A DNA stretch of 64,000 bases from Epiperipatus broadwayi (GCA_028023455.1 JAQFVV010006215.1:12565473-12629472), one strand, 5' to 3'. Shown: positions 11,027 through 26,000, counted from the stretch's first letter. The notes: generated from the letters alone by a model not told the origin. Translations and numbers: made by a program.

Positions 11027-14000
11027 CTATTATAATAAAAAAAGTATTAAATATTGAATTTTTTTTTTTTTTAATTTAGTAACATTAATATATAAATACA
11101 TATTATTAATTTCAAGAGCACATAAAAAACTTTTTACTACTGCTTAAATATGTAACATGTTAAGGGTTATAATCGTATCACAGAACCTTGTCATTCAAAT
11201 ACATTACTCAAAATTATCTTTAAGCAAACTCATAGAGAATCATTTTAATAAACTTACAAATACAATTTACTATTCATTTATCAATACCAAAGATCGATTT
11301 CTTCTCTTTTCTGGGTAATTGTAATATTCACATAAATGTTTTGTACACTCAAACAGAATAGGTAGTATGTATAATTTAAATTCAGCTTTTATTAATACTT
11401 AACATCTTTACAATAAATAACTTATCATAATCATAGCAATCTCACTTCTTAATTGTTCCATGCTATGATTATGATGTTATTTATTGAAAGCATACTAAGC
11501 ATTAATAAAAGCTAAATTTAAATTATATAAACTACCTTTTCTGTATGAATGTTCAGAATATTTATGTAAATATTCTTTTATCAATAGCTATTCATTCAGT
11601 CTGATAAAAGGAGAATCTTCTTTCATCTGAATCCAATCATATACATTGTAAATAAATCAACATTTATAAATAAAAAGGAAAATTGTATTTGCAACTTTAT
11701 TAAAATGATTTGTTATAAATCGGCTTACAAATAATTATGAATAATGTACTTGAACGAGAATGCTCTGTGATATAAGTATAATCCTAAACATTCCATACTT
11801 AAGCAATAGTAAAAATTTATCTACATGCTGTTGAAATAAGTAATATTTAATTTAGAATAATATATGAAACATTAAGCTGACTTGATTAATTTGTGAACTT
11901 GGATCACCACTAATAATGTTCCAGCATTTTCAGATATTTACAATATATGTGGTTAGAGGTCAGATGAAAGAGGAATTCTTTTATCAGACTGAAATTTTTT
12001 TTATAAGTGATTGTGTTGTTGAAATGAAATCATTTAAATGGAAAAGGCCACCCAAAGATGGTTAAATGGAAGATGTGTATTTAATTTTGGGAGTTGCTGT
12101 TGTCATTTTAATAGTTACTTATATACATTTTTTTTTTTTTGTTAAGATGCTGTAAAGATTTCTTAAGAGAAGGAATTTCCTCTTGTCTATCCATATGAGG
12201 TTTGAATTATTAATGGCCTGGGATGGGAGTATTTTCTATTGTGATGGTTTGAATCACTTCCATATGTTTTGCTTATGGGTCGTGATGAAGGCTATAGCAT
12301 CGTAGTCTTTTCTTAACCTGCAAAAGAGGAAGGTTGCGAAGATTTTTTTTTGTTGTTTACAATCTTTGATTTGATTTTGATACGGGGATTTGTTTACGTT
12401 TTTTTCTTGTTCACCGTTGTTATTGTTATTTACGTATTTGGATCTTTTTTTATGGTATATACATTTATCTATGATTTTGGAATTTAACAGTGGCAATGGT
12501 GATGCAAGAGAAAATATATATGTGTATTTGGTAATGTCAATATTTAAATATTGGCATCCTAAAATTATTAAATATGTTAATGTTGTACATTTGTTTTTGA
12601 CCTTATTTGCAGTATAATTTATTTATTTTTATAAAATTTTAAGCATACATAAAGAATATGTTTGCATAAAAAATTTTTTTTCTTTTATCAAACTTAATAT
12701 TTGAAGATCAACAAATGTCTTAACAATGGGGTTGATGTCAGTATCGTATGAAGAACTAAGCCGAATACCATAGTAACAAAACAAAAAAAAATTATTATTG
12801 ACAATGGCCGGTAAAAAAAGAAAGGTAACAAACTTTGCTGCCATTAATCCTTTCATATTTTTTTGACATAATTGCGAAACTTTATTTGGGCCAATTCCAT
12901 TAAAGAATGCAGAGTAGAGAAGAAGTTGCGATCTAGGGAATTTGGTTCTCCTGCTTATCCTTCCCGATAATTATCATCTACAAATTATTAATAAGCATAT
13001 CTTTGAAGGGAAGTCAATTTGAAAACAAATAGCTGTTCTTATCCCACAGATAAACATATAGATTACCTAAATATCTGAAATCATTGTATTATCTTCGATT
13101 GGTCCATTTCAGATAACCAAAACAAAAGGACGCTTCGAAAAAAACCAACTGCAAGTGGTTTCTGAATTCACACGTTCGTCATTAAAAACCATCTTACATA
13201 TTGATTCAATATATGTCAGAATGAATAAAAATGTGTCAGATAATTGTCAATTTTCAAAACGAAAAAAAAAAGGATAAATGATAATTAATCTGATCTTTTT
13301 TTTTTTTAATTAAAGTCTATAAGAATGATTTTAAATTTTGACTCGTCAATATAAATAATAAACTGCTAGATATCATTTATTATTAAAATTTTCTTGTTTT
13401 AATTTATATCCATATGCTATATATATAGTACAAAGTGAATGTCTGAAATTACATTATTGTTTGTTCTCACATGGAACCATTTCTATGTATATATATAACA
13501 TGTTATTGTTAGTGTTAAAATTTATTTAATATTCTTCTTCAGTAAATAATTTACTTGTACAAAAGGTGAGATGATTGTGGGGATTGTGAGTGTTATAGTG
13601 GTAAGGAATGGGATAAAAGAATAGCTGCATTAATAAAGAATAGGAGTTGGAGAGATGGAGAACTAGTATGGAGAGTAAAAAGAGTTTAAATATATATAGA
13701 AGGAAACGGAACATTAGGTGCGAGTTAATTTATGATAATAGCAAGGAAAGTAGTTTATTGTTTAAGGCTCGAATGGGATCTTTAACAACAAGAGAATATA
13801 CATGTAAATGGAAAAATATGGGTGATTTAGTCTGCAAATTGTATAAGGAAGGTATAGAAAATATTAGGCATCTGCTAATTAAATGTAAATGCTAGAAAGC
13901 AGAAAGGGTACAAACAAATAAATTATGGAAGAATAAATATGAACAAAGTAATTATACAGAAAGTTAGTTATTGGTTTTTATGCTGGGTTTGGGAAAAGAT

Positions 14001-17000
14001 AAGGGGGATTTAGATATAAAGGCCATAGAGTTGACAAAGATTGTTATGGAAATGGGACGGAGCAGATTATGAGAAAACTTAGGGTGGGGAATGGAAAGGT
14101 AAAGTTGCTAACAGGTTTCTCTCAACATAGTTGCTGAGAGATTCCTGACTCCGTTTAAGGAGAAGTCACAGTGCATCACATCACATCAAATCACTAGATC
14201 GGAAAGCATTTCAATGATTGTAGTGGTAGTTTATTTATGTAAAGTAGTCACCTAATAGATTTTAAAACATAATCTTAAGCAGACTAGGCTAATTATGCTT
14301 TGATGAAATCAAAGGAACACTTAATTATTAAACCAATAAGATAGATATATGCAACCATATGCGTACACTTGTATTCTATATTAAAATACATAAAATGTTC
14401 ATATTTATATATTGTACCACTACAAATTGACACTCCGCAATTTTTCAAAAATTACCAAAATTTCGATGAACAGTACAAGGGCGCCACTAGCCCTACAGCC
14501 TAGCACTAGATCGCAGAAGCAACTTCAATGATCGTAGTGATAGTTTATTTACATACAGCGGTCACCTAATAGATTTTAAAACAATCTTATGCAGACTAGG
14601 CTATTAATACTTTGATGAAACCAAAGGGACACTTAATTCTTAAACTAATAAGATAGATTAAAACACAGAGACACTTAGATAAAGTTTAGACGTTTATTAT
14701 TCTTTTCTCTTATTAATAGCTTTCCTAATTCCCTTTTTTTTTCGGCCCTCCAACTAACTCCATCAGAAATTTAAGAAAAAAGTGAAACGAAAATATTATT
14801 TCATTCCTTTTTTGTTTTAATAATTACAATCCCTAATTAACCGTTTAATATCTTTCCTGAGGGAACATGCGCCGCACAAACACTACGAGAGACAGTGATC
14901 CAAATTTATTCTGGATGTCCGTCTGTGTACGTGTGACCGAAGGTCAACTTGCTATTGAGAATGGGATTAACTTTCCCATTCAAACCCTCTCCATTTTACG
15001 ATTAATAATTCTGTTCAAACCTTAAGGGAAGGTGCAACATCCCTATTTCAAACACCAGCTTCAGACATAACATAACGTTCCTGTGTTTAATTATTGTTGA
15101 AACTTTTAAACTTTTTAACTCCCTCCGCTCTCCCTGTTTGACTTTCTAGATCATGCAGTTAACATTCATTTTTGAACTTAAATCTACACATATTTTGAAC
15201 ACAATAAATGAAGGAAAATTACACATAAAAAAAAAACAATTTTGATTAATAAAAAGTTAGTTACGTAAAAGCCTATCCCCCTTATTTATTTAATACAAAA
15301 TGATATAAAAATAATAATCTCTCTTAAAACCCACCTCTACTGTAAAAACTTTTTATATATTTAAGTTAATGAAGTCAACTACTCTATTACACCAATCCAA
15401 AGAAAACTTTTTAATAAAAGTTCATAATTACCCTGATTAATCAGTGGCTCAACTTTCTCCAGGTAAAGTTCTTATATGATTTTTCTTCAGATAGCTGGCA
15501 GGAATCCTCTGTTTGTTCCATTGGTTTTTTGATCTCCTCAGCAAGCTCGATAAATCCTTCCTTCCCTTGGTTGCTGATCGCTTGGTTAGCTCCAAGTGTG
15601 GCTATGAGATGTTATTTCTTGAGGGGCAAATTCTCATGTCCCTTAGCTGGAGAACATTTCTTTGGCGCTGTTTAATATTATATTTTCAATCTCTCTCCAA
15701 GGTGTTTTTCAACATACAAGTCCAAGTTAATAAAACAAAAGGAAACTCTGTAATTTTTTTTTTCTTTTCACCAACAGAATTCGCACCAGCATTTTATTTT
15801 TAGACACATTCTTACACTTCCTTTTTAATTAGTGGGAAAAAAGTTCTGGCTCACTTAGCGTAATAGATTGACTCCAGCAATATATTTTAATTAAAAAATA
15901 CTTTTAGTATCTAGAGTTTCAACAATAGATTTAATTACTAAAATCTATAATTTTTTCTTCCCCCAACCCACATCATTCAAAGAATTACAATTTAAAACAA
16001 AAAAACTTTTATAATATTGAAAAACTTTTAGTAAAAAAAATCTCAAGATCTAATTTTATCTTGACTTAACATTGATTTAAATAAATAATTAAAATGAAGG
16101 AATTCTGATTTCTTAGAGATAAATAAAAAAAATACTTAAAAAAAATATTTCAAAAATTATTATTTTAAAATAATCTAATAAGTAAGCACTTTTAATAAAA
16201 TAAAACGTGTGTGTGTATATATATACACCTTTACCCCGCTTAGCGATTGTCTACTTGGCGATATTTCGCAATAGCGATCATCATCAATTTGTCCCCACTA
16301 CTTCGATGTGCAATCAATTATTCGCTATAACGATTGGGAAAAATTTTAAAAAAAAAATTTTTTGGCAGCCATCTTGAATTTTGTGTCACTGATGACGTCA
16401 GAGATAGCTATATTATAACCAAAAACAAAAGTATATTATTGTAATATGTATACAGGTAATGACTTTGCTGTAATTCTATACACATACAATAATTTTATTC
16501 ATAAAACCCTTAAAATATCTATAATTACTTTATAATACATCATATATAATAAATAACACAGCAAATGTTCATCCACTTTTTCTTTTAAAATACATATATA
16601 TGTTCTACAATAATATCAACAAATTAAAAATCCTTCTCCTTTTTCTTTTCAAAAACATTATTTTCTTATCTCAATACTGAACATATACAGTATATATATT
16701 TATATAATACAAAAATACCATCATCACAAACTTTCAGGAAAACACTAAATATGAATATTAAACTATGTGTGTGTGTTTCTGAAATACGATATATTAATTT
16801 TAGAAAACCTGGATAATTAAGTAAAAATAGTTGTTGATTTTGTAACTTTGTTAATCAGAAGAAAAACAACATTTTAAAACGATGTCGAATTAGAAAAGTT
16901 TTAAAAAAAAAACAGATCGCATTTAATTAAAAATCTTTCTACTCGAACGGGGGGGGGGGGCATTATTACATTACTAAAAATATACAGTAAGAAAAATAAA

Positions 17001-20000
17001 CCTACCTGTATGTTTTAGAAAATTAGAAGTTAGATTTTTTACTTTGAAAATAAGTTGATTTTTTTTTCTATATGTTTAATTAAATAATTAATAATTAAAC
17101 ATTGTTTTTTAATTTGAATAATTTCACATAAGTAATAAAATAAATGTATAGTAGTAATATATACTGTAATACAATTTTTAAAAAAAAGCACTTCAGTATA
17201 GATTTTTTTTTCATTACGATGAAAAACTTCCGCGGAGGAATATAAAAACTTTTAAATTCAAATTTAGTTTCATTGCTGTTCTGTACTTTTTAAAGTGAAA
17301 ATATGCATTTTTTTTCCTAGTGATATAAAACTTTTCTTTTTAGATACCGTATTTAGTCATCATTGTCATGAAAAAATCAAGAAAATCTTTGAGCTTGGAA
17401 ATCAATGTGGATATTTTACGTCACTGGAACCGACCAATTTTTTCCCCATAGACCCCCATTATAATTACGTATTTTGTCTACGATATTTTTGCTTAACGAT
17501 GAGTTTTGGAGGACCAATTGCCATCGCTATGCGGGGTAAAGGTGTATATAAAATGGCAGAAAATATTTTATAAAAATCAATAAAATTCATTATCAAATAA
17601 TATTAAATGGTTCCAAAAACTTAATTATTACATTGTTCATGTTGAAATACATAAATTTAGGGGTAATCCAATCCAGGACCATAGCTTAAAGTTACCATCC
17701 AAAATAACCATTTAAGCAGGAAAAATCAAAAATATAAATATAAAAATGCAGATAAAATGAATTAATGTACATATAATGTAGTTATGTTTTAATGAAAAAT
17801 AACAGACATCTTTAAAATTATATAAAATTAAAATGTAAACTAATTTACACATACCAATAAAAATATTGTGTATACATTGTAAATACTGATTTAAAAATGT
17901 CCTTTTTCTTGCAGCTAGCATTCAGCAGTAATGCTCTATCAGCTACATCATATTGTATAATGCTATATAATCCAATTTTTTACCAGAACCTAGTGACCCA
18001 TACTTTGCATGTGAATTAGGAATCTTAATAAAAAATTCTATAAATAACTCCTTCAACTGATCCACATTAGCAAAAAAAATTACATTTGTTTTGTGATATG
18101 TTACAACATATCTGAAAATCCCTTTTGTTATCCTGCACTTTTTAATTTGTCCTTATTTTTTTAAAAATAATGCAGATTTGTGACTTACTTATATCATGTT
18201 CAAAACTTTAATTATCAATCACTTTATAATTTCTCTTTTAGAAATAGCCTTTTTTTCACCTCAATATTAATCAAATTTTTGATTCTTATTTTTCTGATTC
18301 ATGATTATAACATTAATGTGTGAATATGCACAAAAAAAATTTAAAAAAATAATTTTACTAATAAAGATAAACAAATTACATGAAAAAAAATTAAACTTAA
18401 AATAAGCTCACAAAATATGATAAAGATATCCGATGCTTTACTCAAAGCGATATCTGCACATCTACCAAAAATGCTTATCATAATTTGTTATTTCAGCCAA
18501 TGGCATTTATTGAAGTAATGATTCCATGTTTAGCACTTAAATATCAGCTATTGTTACAAAAACCTCACTGAAAAATTATTTCTTTTTTCACATCAACATT
18601 AATCAGCTTTCAAATTCTGCTTTTATGGCTCATAACTAAAATTATTAAAGTATATGCATATAGAAAAATACTTTTATTTAAAAATATATAATATTTTTAC
18701 TGCTAAAAATTTAAAAATTCCCAAATTATTTCTTTATAATTTCAATATTAATCAATTTTAAGTTTTGCTTTTAATGCTCACACCTAAAATAATTAAGTAT
18801 ATTTACTTAGAAAAATATTTTTAAAAAAAAATATCTATGTTTGCTCCACTACAAATTCAGTGATTCCATGTTTAGTTTAGCATTTATATTTCTGTCACTG
18901 ATAGAATTTTGTTTTGAAATTATTATTGTTTCTTGATATGAATCTTAATCAGCTTCCAACTCAGCTTTTATGGCTGATGACTAAAATTATTACAGATTAT
19001 GTATCTATGAAAATATTTTTAAAATATATAAATATTTTCACTACTAGATAGAAAAAAGTACATATAAAAAATTGATAAATTAGACATACATGATGAAAAG
19101 GTGTGCCATTCTAGTGTTTGTTACATATATTTGCATTTGTGGTATAATTACAATTTAATGAGAAAAAATGTTTGCTGCACTGCTTGTTCACTCTATAAGG
19201 TTTCATTATAATAGTCCCATTGTATTTTAATAGATATAAACATCAATGAATAATAACTATTGTATTTTAGTAATGTAATAAATATCTATACTTTTATAAT
19301 ATAAACATTTTTAATTTTTAGATTTTTATTTCTTTATATTATTATTTTTTTTTTTTTATAATTCTTAATATTTAATACATCATTGATACATAAAAAAATA
19401 ATAAAATCAAGAATAAGCCAATAAACATCACATGACTACCTCCTCTTATGCTTTGTGTATAACTGTTGTTTAATGAGTTTTGCCTGTTTTAGAATCAAGA
19501 ATAACGATATTTTTATATATACATATATAAACATAGGTATTTTTTTTAAAAAAATGATGAAACTATTAGAAACCTATCGGATTTGTTTTTTACATTGAAG
19601 CTTATGTAAAAACTCCTGAAATACTACTTGACAGATGAAAAACTGATAAAATTAGTAAAAAAAAACTCATTAGATTTTCTTTTTAAAATTGCAGAATTTA
19701 CAGCATAATAACAAAATTCATATGAATGAATAAATTTAAGGAAATTATACTTTATCGGAAAAAAATGTTACAAGTTGAAAAAAAAATGAACTGCAATAAT
19801 TTAAAATATATAAAAACTAAGATCCAAAATTCGACCAAAAGAATTTTATATTAAAAATAAAACAAAAAATTCTCAATGTTAAGAATAGCAAAACATACTA
19901 AAAAATACATTATAGAAAAGGCAGCATTATAATTTTTTTTTTTTTAATATATAAATACTTATTTAAACAATAGAGAAATCATTAGTCTAAAGATTTTAAA

Positions 20001-23000
20001 CATGGAAAACAAAAAGTGACAAAATAAATACACCTGGGTCTCATTTTACGCGATAGATAGGTTCCTCAGAAAACACACGCAAATGAAATCGCGCAAAAAT
20101 AGACGTAACTTACATTGAAAAGGGGGGGATGCGGTCTGTGATTTTTCAAAATTCGCGTAAAAGCAAAGCACCAACGTAAAATTACATTAAAATTCACGCA
20201 AAAAAAAAATAAGGAAATAAAATATGACTAATAAAAAATTTCAAATTTGAAAAAAATTGATACAAGACAAACTTTTTTTAACTATATTTAATTTTATTCA
20301 AAATAATATATTTTTATGCATAATTTACAGTACAGTAATTTACATTTTTTTATACACGTTTTAATTATTATGATTTTCTGGTGAGAACGTAATTAGTAAT
20401 TAATCTTTGAGACGATGATTTTATTAATTGTTTACGAAGCTCGCGATATCCAGACATACAACCATTTAGCTCTCGTTGGAATTTAAGAGCACGTTAATAA
20501 TTAGTGTCATTAATAAGAAAATAATAATTGATTACGTTCTTTTTTAAAAAGCAAAAACAGAATGTGATTTAAAATGCGAAATTAACACGCACAATGTTTA
20601 AACAAATTTACATTATAATCTTGTAAAATTTAATATGTGTATACATAAAATGTGGAAATCATGATTTTAATTTCATTACTGCATAAAATCTTACTATTAT
20701 AAAGCACTGAAAATATTGAAATTACTAAGATGAAAGCGAATTCCAATAATGTGCTATTACTTTCAATATAACGTAAGTGCGCGAAATTTATTATTTAAAG
20801 TAATAGCGCATTATCGGAAATCGACTTCCGGTGAAACACGAATCGCGTAACTTCAAAATCATGTTAAATAAGTCCGCGTAAAAAAAGACCCAGGTGTATA
20901 TAAATTAAAAACAGCAATATATATAGAATTGATTTTTATGCAATCTGATGATGAATAAATCTGATTTGATAATTGAGAAAAAGAATATAAATATAAAAAA
21001 AATAACATCAATGATTAAAAAATAATTTCTGAAAAAATAAAAAAGATAATGGCAATAACAAAAGTAAAAATAAAAAAATTAAATTCTTAAAAACTACAAT
21101 TGAAATATAATCATAAAATAAAAAATTACTGAAGGTAGTTGTAACTTACGCCCCATGTGGCTGCAAGAGAGTAGGGGGCCAAAAGCAGCGATGCAAGTTC
21201 CAGCCGCTACGTGGCGCTGTTCGCCATGCGCACGCACAGGAGCCTTATGCCAACTAGCTGCCAGCACTACTGCATGCTTGGTGGTGCTGATAGCCATAGG
21301 TAAACAAATTTACCTTACATCGTCTACCAGCAACTACTAGCAATCTAGCCCACTACATGGCGCTGTTCCTCCATGCTATGCACGGAAAAACTGCGCCGTT
21401 TATAAGCGATATTGATACTCGCTTGGTAGTGTTGTTTTCTATGCACATTCTTAAAAGATCGATAGCATATAATGTGAAGGTGTGATTAATCTAGAAGCCA
21501 CAACTATTTAAATCGGCTTTCACACATAATAATGTTACATTGTATTTTACCCTCTGATACAGCTACCTTACTGAATATATAAAATTAAAAAAAAATCAGT
21601 TCGAATATATGAAGTATCAAAGAAAATATACCTTTAACAATAATTATAAATCATATTAATTCATATTTTAATAATCGGTTAAAATGCATTCCCAAAAATA
21701 TATAATGAAAATACATGAATAAAAATAAAAAATTGGCTACAATAAAATAATTTTTTAAAAAATACATTCACAAAATATTTACAAAAAAGGACAAATAGAG
21801 AAATTAAAAAAAAAAAACAGATTTGAATTTTAACTGTTATTCTCTTAGTTAAAAGGCTGTTTGAAAATAAGTAAAATTAATATGCAATAAAATTTAAAAA
21901 AAAGTAAAAAAAAAAATGTTTAGAATATAAATCCATTAATTAAAATTATTAAATTGTAAATAAAAGAAATGATAATATAAGAAAAAAACTAAAATTCAAA
22001 TTTTTTATGTTAAATATTGCAACAGAAATATCTATGCTGTATGAAACATTAGCTGTATTATTAAGTCTACATAATGGAAAACTAATTTATAAACCAGAAT
22101 ATATATTTGATTGGCAAGAAATTAATTTGTAACACTAGATATAGTAGGTCTAATGTTAGTTATCTTTTAATAAATACTCACATCAATTTCATTTTTATTT
22201 TATAGAAACAATGCAATTTATTTTAATGAAGTACCACAATTATATAAAGTTGACAAATGACCTAGTCATCATGTATACATATGTACGAGGAGTACCCAAA
22301 ATTAACCAGTTTTATTATATAAGGGAGTTAAACACAGACCTTCAAGATCCCTTCAACTATCTACTCTGTTATGAAGGGATCTTGAAAGTCTGTGTTCAAA
22401 TCCCTTATATAATTACATCTAAAACTCCAAGTACATAAATTATACCTATATTCAATCAAATAATCAGAGTTTTGTAATAAATAATTGTGTATTTATTTTT
22501 ATGTGTTATAAATTGAATTGCCTTCAAAGTACTATCCACTTGATGCCGTATACCAGTTTAAATGAGTTTTCCACTTTTCAAAGTAGTCCTGAAACTCTTT
22601 GTAAAATTTCCAAGTCTGTAAAACTTTTTCTTGTGAAGCATTTTTTTCATTTGGGGAAATAAAAAAAAAATTAGCATGGAGCAAAAATCAGGTAAATATG
22701 ATTGATGAATTGGGCCATGCTGTCTTTAAATAAAAATTATATCATACTTAAGGTTTTGTATGCTGTTGTGGTAAAGCTTGCATTTCCAACTTTGCCACAA
22801 ATAGGAATGTTTTAATTTTATTGCATCATGCAAACTTTTCTAAATGTGTAGGTAAAATGCTTCTGAGGGAACAATGCATATCCAAAAAAAAATTAATATT
22901 GTCTTGACATAGGGCTTCACTCGATACACTTTTCTGGGATATGATGAATTTCATCCTTCCATTAAACTATTCGTAAACTTATCCTGGCCCTACCAGAAAC

Positions 23001-26000
23001 AGAATTTCGCATTCCAAATTTTCAATCACTAAAAAATCAACAAATAAGCACCTAACAAAAGTATTTATTATGCGGCACAATAATTTCTCTCGGTGATAAT
23101 GGCCGTTCATGCTCCAGAGAACAGTTCTGGTTATTTTTGTATATCCCCTCATACACATTATAAATTTGATTGTAAAATTCAGTACAAAAACATGAGGTAA
23201 CAGTGACTAATGATTGAATGAAGATTTTTGAAGTGCAGTGCACAGTATTTTTGTAACTATTATTTTTAACTTTTTATTATTGCACAAGCATTTATTATAA
23301 AATAATTTTTATATATATTCCTTTTAATATTGGATATCTTTTTCTTATTATTCCAATTTTAAATAAATGAAAAAAAGCTATGTTGCAGTCTGTTTTACAT
23401 TTGAAAGGAAATTCTCATGCATTAAAAATCGATTCCAATATTATTTTGTTTAAAAAAGAAAAGTTTTTAAAAAAAAAACTTTCATTTTTTGAATAGCTAA
23501 AAAAAATAATTTACTATCAAGAGATTTTTTTTTTTTTTATTTGAAAGTATCAAAAATACTTTTTAATTTTAGGTGTTTTTTTTTTTAATATACCACCCTC
23601 TTATGTATATCACTGAAAACATAGTGAACCTACATCAATTCATTCAAAATTCAGTTTGTCGACACCGCTATGCTATATGAATTAGGGAACCACTCTGAAA
23701 TATTTCATTGTTATATTACATTGTTATTGATTTCTAACATATGTACAAAATTTGAAGGTAATTCATTTGATAGAAGTCTATTAATTAAAACTTGATTTCA
23801 AAAGACGTCCTAAAATAGAGCTTCCACATTAAATAAAAGCATTTAATAAAATAACAATAATTAGTATATAAGTTAGTTATTTACATTGTATTTAATAAAT
23901 GTAAATAGTGAAATTATACGCAAATTTTAATTAAAATAAAAATTACAATTAAAGCATCACACTACTAGGTATTTGCAAAGCTCAAATACTAATAATTATA
24001 TAAATAAATTTAATTGATAGATTACTATTTAAGACTTCAATAATAAGATTAAATGGACTTGTACCTGTAAAGATATTTGAATGTAATATTTATCACCTCC
24101 TAAATAAGCAAAAGTGTTTTCCTGAAGTTTGTGAAGCTAGTATTTTAGTTGTATTTATATATTGGACTATTTCCATCATCTAATATTTAACCTGTGTACT
24201 ATTACTAAAAGTTGAATGTAATTGGAAAATTTAAATAAAGTTAAATTTTTCTAAAAACATTCAATATTTAATATTAGATTATGGAAATAGTCCAATATAT
24301 AAATACAAAATTAATTAAATATAAAAATGAATTTAAATCTTGCCAAGGGTTCTTAAACAAGGTTACATTTGTAACCATATAAGCAAACATTTCTAACTTT
24401 CACAGCCATTCCAAAATTAGAAGCTTGATTTAGTTATTTAATTAATATACCAGTTTACATTTCTTTTTTGCTCCACAATAATGCTTATAAATGTACTGTC
24501 TGCTATAAGTATTTTTCATTATGGTAGATAATCCCAAATTGAAAAGCAAATGAATGAAAGAATTCTCATCTATATAATCTTTCGTGCAAATTTGTTTAAA
24601 TTACCAGTTCAAATTAAATAGGAAAAAAAACAATTTAGTTGTTGGTAAAGGACTGACAATACAGAGATGGTAATATTAACAAATTGATCCCAAAAAATTT
24701 CTATAGTTAAGCACCATTTCACGATCCATGTATACAGTTAGTGGCCAGTGTCAAACCTCTAAAATATAATATTAATTTATAAAATATACATAATTTAAAA
24801 AGAACAAGAAGAAATGAAAAGTTGTGTATATAATTATATATAATATTAATTTGTGAGATTTATTTGGATAAGCTTACTATTAAGGTTAGTTTCTCTTTTT
24901 CAAAAATTGAACTCCAAGTGAACTCATTTAAAATTGACTTAAAACTTTTTATGTCAAAGTTGCTTGCAAAAAAGCAAAAGAAATAAAACAATAACCAGAT
25001 GTTTTCTGCTTGTATGTTTATAAACATATATTAAATTTCACAAACATAAAAATTAATTAATTTAAAATAATTTGAAATAATTGGTTGCATATTTAAAAAC
25101 AGACCTGATTACAAAAAAAAAGAAAAAAGTTTACAAATATACGTAAGCAAAGTAAAACAAAGTAAGACAATAATTATTTGTCTATGCTTAACTTCATAAA
25201 TAACAAAGACTTATTATATTTTAAGAAAATATAGCATAATATTATAATAAAAAAATTAATATAGCACAACTTCATGGATCAATGTCATTATCATCATTAT
25301 TATAGTAATAGTAATATATTATTTCATTAAGACTGAATTGTTACAATATGTGGATTATATCTTTAATAATAAAGATAACCAGCTGATATGTTGACATCCG
25401 CAAAGTAAAACAAAGTAAGACAATAATTATTTGTCTATGCTTAACTTCATAAATAACAAAGACTTATTATATTTTAAGAAAATATAGCATAATATTATAA
25501 TAAAAAAATTAATATAGCACAACTTCATGGATCAATGTCATTATCATCATTATTATAGTAATAGTAATATATTATTTCATTAAGACTGAATTGTTACAAT
25601 AAGTAGATTATATCTTTAATAATAAAGATAACCAGCTGATATGTTGACATCCATATACCCATATACAATAATTTTTTTTATTATTTGATGAAAAACTATT
25701 ATTTATACTGCATACACTTTAAAACTGAATTATAGATTTTTATAAAATAATACAAATACTGTATATAAATATGCACATTTTATATATATACATTACTAAT
25801 ATGGAAATATGAGCATATATACAGATGTGAATAATACACACACATTTATATAAATAAACAAAAAAGAAAATATTTTATGCATGCGGAAAGATGTGTATAT
25901 ACATATATATGTGTGCACATATACATATGTATTAAGAGAATTTACATAAATACACTTGCATATATATGTGTGGATATATAACAAAAATACATTTATCAAT

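Noticed and set aside
21094-21340. Two overlapping ORFs on opposite strands in the GC-richer island
   Set aside because: No domain, no homology pattern and mutually antisense; long frames are expected in GC-richer DNA.
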